Shown one piece after another: positions 6,892 through 15,300 of a stretch of DNA of 16,115 bases. Both the position numbers and the translations under genes were made by a program. The stretch's first letter is position 1. Each line of letters opens with the position of its first letter. Source of the stretch: DASXMX01 sp036794395 (GTDB lineage: Bacteria; Planctomycetota; Phycisphaerae; Tepidisphaerales; Tepidisphaeraceae); contig DAIRGS010000165.1 in the NCBI GenBank assembly GCA_036794395.1, positions 1 through 16,115 on the forward strand. The letters run 5' to 3'. The notes beneath the pieces are model-generated. The model did not search any database and was not told the DNA's origin. It was given only the letters and a program-made list of their open reading frames with translations.

Positions 6892-7205
6892 AACCGCTCC
6901 CGGATGCGTGCAAGATGTGCGAACGACACTTGCGGGCGATCGTCTATCACTTCGACAACAATTGTAGCCCCCGGGATGAGTTTGGCGATACGCGTTGCGC
7001 GCGTTACACCATCGTTTATCATCATCTCGCCATTTAGACCGCGAGTGACCTGGAGAGCCGGCATTCCTGCGGTTCCGCTTCCAAAACGTTGAATCTGCTG
7101 AACAAGCTTGAACGGGTCGGCCCCTGATTGCCGTGATGGCGGCAAGCGCAGAGCACCCGGATCTGCGCTAATCAAGGCACCCAAGGGCGACCCCCCGTTC
7201 AGCAA
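6888..7205 (-). CDS. ParB-like small protein, possible orphan Rhs-type toxin tip
   Basis: 105 residues. The second half (GMPALQVTRGLNGEMMINDG, then VTRATRIAKLIPGATIVVEV) matches the spacing of a ParB/Srx-type fold: a residue pair such as P-x-Q-V, a G-E/M-I-x-D-G turn, the G-x-x-R-x-x-x-x-A-K helix of ParB box II, and a final strand VVEVIDD. Similar short segments occur at the C-terminal ends of planctomycete Rhs proteins, as far as I recall. No signal peptide is seen. The likely start is TTG at 7205, seven bases after the stop of the oxidoreductase gene, with AAAGGA upstream overlapping that gene's end. It overlaps its downstream partner by ATGA. A ParB-fold nuclease or nucleotide-binding role is inference, and an unrelated small protein remains possible. 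Confidence 0.6.
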   Translation of the reverse strand: MLNGGSPLGALISADPGALRLPPSRQSGADPFKLVQQIQRFGSGTAGMPALQVTRGLNGEMMINDGVTRATRIAKLIPGATIVVEVIDDRPQVSFAHLARIRERL

Positions 7206-7212
7206 ATCCTGA

Positions 7213-8526
7213 TCATCCTTTCAACGACCAACCTGCCCGATATTTCAGCTTAATGAACTCTTCTGCTTCGGGTGCATTGGTGGTTGTCAGATTTTCGGCG
7301 TCCCACACTAATTCCTTGTTGCCCGCACGATGCGACACCGCACCAAGAAGTACCGCTTCACTGAGCGGTCCTGAATATGAGAAATTACACAACGGCTTTT
7401 CCGGCTCATTCTTCATGCAGGCCAGAATCCATTCCTTGTGATGCCCGACGGATGCTGGAATCGTCTGCTCCGGCGGAGTGAAATCGACGAACTTCTCCTC
7501 AGGCAATAGCTTGTGCTTGTCGTAATCAGTAATGATGTAGCCCTTTTCACCGACGAAGAGCGTGCCGTTCTTCCATTTTTCGAGCTTGAGTTCCTTGAGT
7601 AGATCGGCCGGCTTTTGTCCGCCGTCGTACCACGTCAGCTTCACGGGCGGCAGGTCTTCGCGGGCGGGGAATTCGTAGTGGGCAATCAGCGACTTTGGGC
7701 ACCAGAGCTTGTGTGGCTCAGGTCCTTCAGCTTTGATTTTCGTCGGATTGCCGAGCTTGAGCGCCCACTTGGGCAGGTCGATCCAGTGGCAGGCCATATC
7801 GCCGATCGTACCCTCGCCAAACGCCCACCAACGTCGCCAAACTTCGGGGAGGTAATCCGGACTGAAGGGTCGCGGAGGCACCGGCCCAAGCCACAAGTTC
7901 CAATGCAGCCCCGGCGGCAGCTCCACCCCTTTGCGCTCGGGCTTGTCCTGAAACCATGCCTTGTCGATAAAGACGTGAACTTCCTTCACCGCCCCGATCG
8001 CTCCACCCTGCACCAGCTCCACGACACGCCGATAGTTCGGCTGGGCATGGATCTGCGTGCCCATCTGCGTCACACGCTTAAGTTCCTTGGCCGTGCGCGT
8101 GACCATCCGGACTTCCTCAACTGAATGCGCCAGCGGCTTCTCGCAATAAACGTGCTTCCCGGCCCGCATCGCCGCCAGCGTCACCCACGCATGCATGTGA
8201 TCGGGGATCGCGGTCAGCACCGCGTCCACATCCTTTTGCTCAAGCATGTCGCGGAAATCGTGGTATACCCGCGCCTTGGGAAACGCCCGATTTGCGCCGC
8301 CCAGAAATCGGTCATCCACGTCCACGAACGCCACCAGATTCGCCAGGCCGGTCTTGTTCAATTCTTTGATGTTGTAGTCGGCCTGATGGGCGGTGCCGAC
8401 AACTGCGATATTCAGCTTATCGCTGGGCGATGTGCCCTCCTGCCCACGGGAATACTGCTGCGCGACGAAGTATCCAACCCCCACAGCCGCACCCTTCAAA
8501 AACTGACGACGATTCGCGTTTCCCAT
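7213..8526 (-). CDS. Gfo/Idh/MocA family oxidoreductase, Tat-exported
   Basis: NAD(P)-dependent sugar or polyol oxidoreductase family, here 437 residues. The N-terminus has a twin-arginine signal (NRRQFLKGAAVGVGYFVA), so it is probably exported in folded form with its cofactor, as is common in planctomycetes. The Rossmann domain follows (KLNIAVVG at 38-45), with the family motif CEKPLAHS (E129, K130, P131) and the substrate-side segment GTIGDMACHWIDLP (D243, H247). The usual glycine-rich turn GxGxxG is altered to GTAHQAD. The ATG at 8526 has AAGGA seven bases upstream and places RR at residues 6-7. An in-frame GTG at 8541 is less likely. Substrate unknown. It heads the minus-strand series with the two small genes. 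Confidence 0.92.
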   Translation of the reverse strand: MGNANRRQFLKGAAVGVGYFVAQQYSRGQEGTSPSDKLNIAVVGTAHQADYNIKELNKTGLANLVAFVDVDDRFLGGANRAFPKARVYHDFRDMLEQKDVDAVLTAIPDHMHAWVTLAAMRAGKHVYCEKPLAHSVEEVRMVTRTAKELKRVTQMGTQIHAQPNYRRVVELVQGGAIGAVKEVHVFIDKAWFQDKPERKGVELPPGLHWNLWLGPVPPRPFSPDYLPEVWRRWWAFGEGTIGDMACHWIDLPKWALKLGNPTKIKAEGPEPHKLWCPKSLIAHYEFPAREDLPPVKLTWYDGGQKPADLLKELKLEKWKNGTLFVGEKGYIITDYDKHKLLPEEKFVDFTPPEQTIPASVGHHKEWILACMKNEPEKPLCNFSYSGPLSEAVLLGAVSHRAGNKELVWDAENLTTTNAPEAEEFIKLKYRAGWSLKG

Positions 8527-9127
8527 GGATGTGTCCTTCACTGTCGTAAATGCCTCACCTCTTCAATGACCCGATATTCAGATTACCGCACGCGCCGACA
8601 AATGTTTGTCCGATTGCCCGGCTCGTTGCGCTGCCAGCGCTGTAATTGCTTTTCGAAGCACCGGCGGGTGCGTACCGCGACACGGCTGTGCCATCCCCTC
8701 CACTCAAGCCAAATCCATGCTTCACGGGAAGTCGTTCCCCACCTCTCAATTCCCTGGTCAAACCACATGCGCGCGGGAGGCGGGTATCTCACTGATTTTC
8801 ATGCCTCGCTTCATAAGAGCCTCTAACGCCGCGGGAGGCGAAAGGGGCGATGCGAAATTTTTTTATTCCGCACTCAACGCTTTACGGGCACGGATGATCC
8901 GATCGCTTTGGGTCTTTTCAAACGCCGCGCCTCAACATTTTGTTGTTGAAGCGAAATATATGGGTTGTCATCATCGTTGTTCTCACGGCGGCGTTTTCGG
9001 TTCTATCAATCTGACCAGGGAAGGGATTCCTCATGGGTGGGCATACCGGATCGCGGCGTTGTTTTCGTCTCTCAGGCATTGAGCCCTACCTCGTTTATTG
9101 GCGTGCAAAAGCGCGGCGTTAGTTAAA

Positions 9128-9179
9128 ACTCGCGAAACTCCCCGTTCTGTTCGTTTCGCGCATGTGATCATGCGCGAGT
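9128..9179 (+). promoter_or_regulatory. Overlapping alternative hairpins upstream of the Rhs gene
   Basis: Three segments pair in competing ways. CGCGAAAC (9131-9138) pairs with GTTTCGCG (9153-9160). TCGCGCATG (9156-9164) pairs with CATGCGCGA (9169-9177) around a TGAT loop. ACTCGCG (9128-9134) pairs with CGCGAGT (9173-9179). The first two share 9156-9160 and cannot form together. In RNA this resembles an attenuator switch; in DNA it could be operator sites. Confidence 0.35.
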
Positions 9180-9250
9180 GGCAGCGTATTTGAATTCATG
9201 ACTTTTCGAGCACTCGCCGCGGTGCCTTGCCGGGGCTGAGTAGCTGTATC

Positions 9251-9259
9251 TGCAATAAT
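9251..9259 (+). promoter_or_regulatory. Candidate extended -10 promoter for the Rhs gene
   Basis: TGC followed by AATAAT (9254-9259) fits an extended -10 element with five of six consensus bases. There is no -35 match. Start would be near 9266, giving a leader of about 50 bases that contains the hairpin just before the ribosome site. If the start is further upstream, the alternative hairpins at 9128-9179 would also be transcribed. Confidence 0.25.
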
Positions 9260-9283
9260 TGTTCTACATGATCCATTAACCAT

Positions 9284-9310
9284 CAGCGGCCGAAAGGCTG
9301 CTGGGGAGGT
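9284..9310 (+). promoter_or_regulatory. GAAA-loop hairpin abutting the Shine-Dalgarno sequence
   Basis: CAGCGGCC (9284-9291) and GGCTGCTG (9296-9303) form an eight-pair stem with one G-U pair and a GAAA tetraloop. The last stem base is the first G of the strong ribosome site GGGGAGG (9303-9309). GGAGG lies seven bases before the ATG at 9317. The stem could modulate ribosome access or stabilise the mRNA 5' end. Confidence 0.45.
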
Positions 9311-9316
9311 CACATG

Positions 9317-12300
9317 ATGGGCGTGAAATCTGGTATTTCTTCTTTTCTTCGTCGTCGTCGATTGGTGAACGCAACTCTCGCCCTGGCTGTTAAACCTGTG
9401 GTGGAGGCGCTGGAACCACGACAATTGTTGTCGGCCAGCGGTGACAACATCAGTCTGGACCAACTCAGGTACCAGTGGACCCACATGCCCGCAGTAGCAC
9501 GGCACACCTTAGCCGTCGCTGAGTATGTTTACCCGGAGTTCACCGCAAAACTCAACGTGGAATTGGATCGCCTCGGACTGCCGCGAGTTGAGCCTGAGGC
9601 AGGGCAGCTCTCAACGGCATCGAACATCGGCAAAGCGAAGACGAGACACATCAGGCATCACAAGCCGCCCCAGCGTCATCACAAGCCCAAGCTGCATAAC
9701 CTTGGCAGGACGCCGCCGGCAGCGCCGACGGTTTCGGGTACGCCGACGTTCACATATGATCCCGCGCTTCCGCAGCAAATCTCGGTGACGTTCAGCGAAA
9801 ATGTTTCGGCGACCACATGGGCCAACACGCTTACCCTCGTCAACCCGAATTCGTCCACATCGAAGTTTGTGAGTCCAACGAGCGCCAGTTACAACTCGAC
9901 TTCGCACGTGGCGACTTACAGCTTCAGCTCCACCGCTTCGCTGGAGGACGGGAATTTCGCGGGCGTGGTGCATGGATGGATGATCAGCAGCGTGGCGACC
10001 GGCCTTCCGCTGGTTGGAAGTGACGGGGCGGCCGGAGACGACTTCGTGACCACCGGGGGTGGATCATTCTACTTTTACGACACCGACCTTACGGGGAACC
10101 GTGCGACGGATATCTTCGACCTGAACGCGCTGCTGGCGAACTTCAATACCACCGGCAAGGCATATTCGCAGGGCAACGCGAGCTACGACGCCGCCGGGAA
10201 CGTCGACATTTTTGACCTGAACCTGCTGCTGCCCAAGTTCAATACGTCGCTGGCCAACCTTGGTCCGGCAAGCGCACTGACCGCGACGAGCAACAGCTCC
10301 GGGGTTCAGCTTTCGTGGACGGCGTCGACGGACACAAACGTTACTTCGTACGATATTTTCCGCGACGACGTCAGCGGCGGACTACAACTCACCGGGTCCA
10401 TCACCGGCACATCGTACAGCGACACCAGCGTCTCGCCGGGCACGTACTCGTATTTTGTGGTTGCCCGGAGCTCGGCCGGCGGGACGTCGTTCCCCACGAA
10501 CCTGGCCAGTACAACATTCCTCTCACCCACCGCCGCGTCGATCGCCCCGGATTTGAGCGGGATCGATGGGGCACCGGGTGGCACCGCGATGGGGGCCGAT
10601 GGCGGTGATCCGGCAAGCCTCGGATTCTCCGGGGCTGTCCACTATTCGGACGGAACGGTGAGCGTGAGTTCCAACGATCTCGACCCCGCTGAATCAGGGT
10701 TGATCTCAGGACATACGCGAACGTGGACCGATCAAGCCGGCGTTTGGGTCGCATCGAATGGCTTAAACGGCAACAACGAGGTTGTTTCGCAGTGGCCGGT
10801 GCTTCAGCAGGAGAGTTCCGGGGCGGTCCTGTCGGTCTCCGGCGGGCAGACCACGCGGTGGTTTGATTCGAACGGGAGCGGGGGATTTAACGAGAGGTTT
10901 TATGGGCAGGATTCACTCTCATCGGATGGGAGCGGCGGGTACAACCTTGTCGACTCCGCGGGTAACAAGTTCAATTACTTCGGGCTCAGCGGTTCGCTCG
11001 TGCTGGAGCGGGGCCAGCTCCAGTCGCTTACCGACCCCAACGGCGATATCACAAGCTTTACCTACAATTCAACGACCGGCACGCTCACCACAGTGCAACG
11101 AAAGCGGTTGTCGGACAGCGTCGTGCTCGAGCAGTTGAACTACACGTACAACTCGGCGGGCAAAGTAGCCGCCGTCGAGATGGACCGGCTCATTGGCAGC
11201 ACGCTCACGGCGGTTCGCACGGCCAGTTACGAGTATTACGATGGGTCGACTCCGTTTGGCCAGGCCGGGGCGCTGGCCCGCGTGACCATTACGCAGGGCA
11301 CTTCATCGGGGACGGTGGTGAATCATGAGTTGTATCGATATGACCCATCGAGTGGATTGCTGACGTACGTGGTGGAGGGGGGCTCGTATGAGAAGTTCGC
11401 GGCGGACGCAGGCGTGTCCAACCCGCTGACGGCTTCGAACACGATTGTCTCGCAATACGCCGATGAGGCGTTCACTTACTTTGGCCCCGCCGATGGCACC
11501 AAGAACGGGAAGGTCAAGACGCAGTCGCTCAACGGCGGGACGTACACTTACCAATACGATTACCTGGCAGACACGGCGGCGACCGCCATCAACACCTGGC
11601 GGTACAAGACGCTGGAAACCCTCCCCGACGGCAACACCAATACGGTCTACACGAATTACGCCGGTGAAGTGCTGCTGCGGGTGTTCACGGATACGGTGAG
11701 CACCAGCCAGAAGTGGGCGACGGCGTATCAGTATGATTCGCAGGGGCGCGTGTTGATTGCCGCCGAGCCTTCGGCGACGACGACGACGCATGCATCGGGG
11801 GATCTGGCCGTGGTCACCGATTCGAGCGTGACGTGGTACATGGGGCTGAGCGGGCTGGAGCACGTCACCGATTATTATGGTTCGACCACCGGGAATGACA
11901 CCCTCTCGGGGGGCGCTTCCGGCTACGAGGACAATACGTACCTTCGCAACGGCTACAGCAGTTCGAGCAACGGCGACGTGCAGTCCACTTCGGGATATTA
12001 CGCGCATCCTGGCAGCAACGGCACGATTTACCCGGTCGCCCTCAGCACCGTGTACCGGGGTAGTGCCGGGGCGGGCTCGGAGCCGACCAGTTACGTCTAC
12101 TCGTGGGTGACTCACGCGAGCGTGACGGATCAGCCGCTGTCGGAAACGGTGACCTATCCGATCGTGACGACGGCGGAGAATGGGCCTGGGGGGACATCGG
12201 CCGATACTAAGCAGATGTTCTTCGATCCGTTCGGGCGGGTTGCGTGGACGAAGGATGGCAGCGGCTACATTAATTACACTGCTTACGATGACGCTACCGG

Positions 12301-15300
12301 CGCGGTCACCAAAACCATCGACGATGTGGATACCACGAAGACGCTGACATTTACTTCGCTGCCGGGCTGGATGACCCCCGCGGCGTCCGGGCTTCTGCCG
12401 GCCGGGGGGCAGCACCTGACGACGACGATGACGGTCGATGGGCTGGGTCGAACGACACAGGTGACGAGCCCCAATGGCAATGCCACGACAACCCAATACA
12501 TTGATACCGCCGCTGTCGATGAGGTGATCACCACGCCGCCGACCGTCTCGACGGGTGTGCAACCGCCGATCCAAGTCACCCGAGATAACCGAGCGAGCGG
12601 CGACCTTTATTCCTTCACCGCTCAATCGGGGACCGGAACGCTGTCGATCCGATCGCTCAGCCAGTCGCATTACGGCGCATCAGGTCAGCTCGCGTGGTCG
12701 GAGCGGTACCCGGACACCACGGGCATGACGTATGTACCCCCGCCCAATAGTACGACGCCGGGGACTTTCTCGCAGGGAACGACGCAGGGGATCGCCACCC
12801 TGTACGGCTACGACTTGATGGGCCGGCAGAACAGCGTCGCAACTGATGTCGGCCTTTCCGGGAACCCGAGCAGCACGACGAGTCCTACGCTGGCAATCAA
12901 GCAGATCACCCACACCATTTTCGACTCGCTGGGCCGCGTTGCTTCGATCTGGACAGGGACGGACGACAGCGGCTTCACCAATACGTCTCACGGCAGCAAC
13001 ACGAACATGTTTGATGTCGTCGACAACGTTTACGATAACGGCGTCGTCGGGGATGGCACTCTGACCCAGGTCACGCAGCATCCGGGCTTGAGCCTGGCCG
13101 ACCGGGTGACCCAGACAAAATACGATTTCCGCGATCGGCCGGTGCTGTCTGAAGCCGGCGTTGGCGCTGCACCCGGCACGCATCCGCCGATTACATACAC
13201 TGCCTACGACAATCTTGATGAGCCGACGGATGTGCGGGTTTACGATGGGGAAGGGGTGACGTTCTCCATCGTCACGATTTCCAGTTTGGGCAGCACCTAC
13301 GCCGGTGACCTGCGGGCTCGAAGTGAGACGCTGTACGATGAGCGGGGCCGGGTGTACCGGACGCTGACCCACGCCATTGCTCAGCCGGACGGAACGGCAA
13401 GCCCAAGCCCCAGCCTCGGAACCGACTCCGGCAACCTCGTCACCAATACCTATTACGACCGCCGGGGCAACGTCATGGCGGTGTTCGCGCCCAATGGGCT
13501 TGTGTCCAAGAACGTGTACGATGGCGCGGGACGGCTGATCAAGCAGTTCGCAACTGATGGCGGGGCGGTGAACAACTCCGGCTCGCCGGTGCTCACTTAT
13601 GCCGGCGCATCGGCGGTGACCAATGACGTGGTTTTGGAGCAGACCTACACGCAATATGATGCCGACAGCAATCCGATCTTCGTCACCAACTTCCAACGGC
13701 ATCATGATTATGGCACCAAGAGCGGTGCTACCGTGACGGGCCTGGGCGCACTGGCCTATGGGTTGAATGGCAGCGGATTCACCAACACGCGGATCAGCTT
13801 CGTCGGCAATTATTATGATGAGGCGGATCGCCTCATTACAAACGTCAATTGGGGGAATGACGGAGACGACGGTGCAGCCTTCTTCGCCAGCGGCGGGTTG
13901 AGGCCTTCGACAATCCCCTCTCGATCTTCTTCCGCCATCGGGTTCGACCCTCTGCTGCGGACCGATTATCAGTACGATGTGGCCGGCCGCCAGGCGATCG
14001 TCACCGACCCGCGCAACATCGAGACGCGCACGTACTATGACTCTCTGGGTCGCACGACCACGGTGACCGATGCCTACACTGGAAGTCTTTCAAACATGAC
14101 GCCGGGCAGCGACCCCGGGCCGACGTCCTTCGATGATGAGAACCGCCAGAGCTTCTACGAATACAATGGGGCTGACGAGGTCACGACCCAGACGTCCAAG
14201 ACGTACAATCCGGCTGCCCCGAGCACGCCCAATTCGCAGACCAATACCTATACGTATGGCGTAACCAAGAGCACAAGCTTCGCACTAAACAGCAATACGC
14301 TGCTGTCCCAATCCAGTTACGGCATCGTCGCCGACCCGTTGGGCTCCCCTCTCCCTGCAAAGACGGGTTTTTCCTCGGACACCCAACAGGTCACCGGATA
14401 CGATGCCCTCGGCGACATTACCACGCAGCTCAGTCGCGACGGCACCACCCACGCGCTTAGCTACGACGTGCTGGGACGCCAGACCGACGATCATGTGACC
14501 AGTACCGCGACCTTCTCAAGCGGTTTGATGTCGACGTGGGCGGACGAGAAAAAGGTGACTTACGACGCACTCGGCCGCCCGATCGAGCTCACGATGCTCA
14601 GCAGCGGGACAGCCAAGAACGACATTTACAACGTCTACGACGGCCTGGGGAATCTGATCAAGCAGTATCAGCCGCACGATGACAGCGCGATCTCCGCGCT
14701 GACCGGCTTCTTGCGTAGCAGTATCCCGGTTGTGCAGTACAACTTCGATACGAATTTCTCGAGCAATTACTCCAGACAGACACTGCTGACGTATCCCAAC
14801 GGGCGCGTGATTTCCTATTCGTACGGCTTCGACACGTTCCCCCTCAACCTCACCGCGACGTCCGCTGCCTTCCAGGCGAGCTTGAACAGCGCCATCAGCC
14901 GGATCGGCTACGTCGCTGACGGCGCGACGCCCAGCAGCGCCAATGATCTAGAGGACTACGATTACCTCGGGCTGAACACGGTCGTCACCAGCGACCGCCC
15001 TCATTCCAAGGAGTTCGTGCGCCAAAGTGAAGTGGCCAACAATTACTACACGACTTCCGGGGCGACCGGAGCCAAGATCGCCAGCCCGCCGGGCACGGAC
15101 CCCAACGGCCATTCCTACCCCGGAATCGACGACGCCGGCACGCAGGACCCGTACGATGGGCTTGATCGTTTTGGCCGGGTGGTGGACCCTGGTTGGAGTG
15201 TGTCGGATCGTTCGATTGGTTACGACGCCGACGGCAACGTTCTGTTCACCAACCTGCTCGCCACGTCGGATTACGAGCGGTGGAAGAGCGAGGTGTATTC

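Larger units (their letters stand above)
8527..9313. other. Long intergenic region between divergent genes, no gene seen
   Basis: About 790 bases separate the divergent oxidoreductase and Rhs genes. The open frames here have no ribosome site, family resemblance or coding composition. Notable elements are a UUCG-looped hairpin at 8647-8660, a T7 run at 8861-8867, an operator-like inverted repeat TCAACA-N6-TGTTGA at 8932-8949, and the structures near 9128-9310 listed separately. A long regulated leader or promoter region for the Rhs gene is plausible. Confidence 0.5.

Noticed and set aside
7615..8826. Plus-strand frames opposite the oxidoreductase
   Set aside because: Shadow frames of the Gfo/Idh gene; no motifs.
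8606..9082. 158-codon plus-strand frame in the long intergenic region
   Set aside because: No ribosome site, no recognisable domain, many Cys and Arg residues scattered, and it overlaps inverted repeats; looks like chance.
11303..13705. Long open frames of 455 and 341 codons on the minus strand opposite the Rhs gene
   Set aside because: They are Arg/Val/Ile-rich without known motifs and arise from the GC-rich codon pattern of the plus-strand Rhs frame, which has clear YD repeats throughout.
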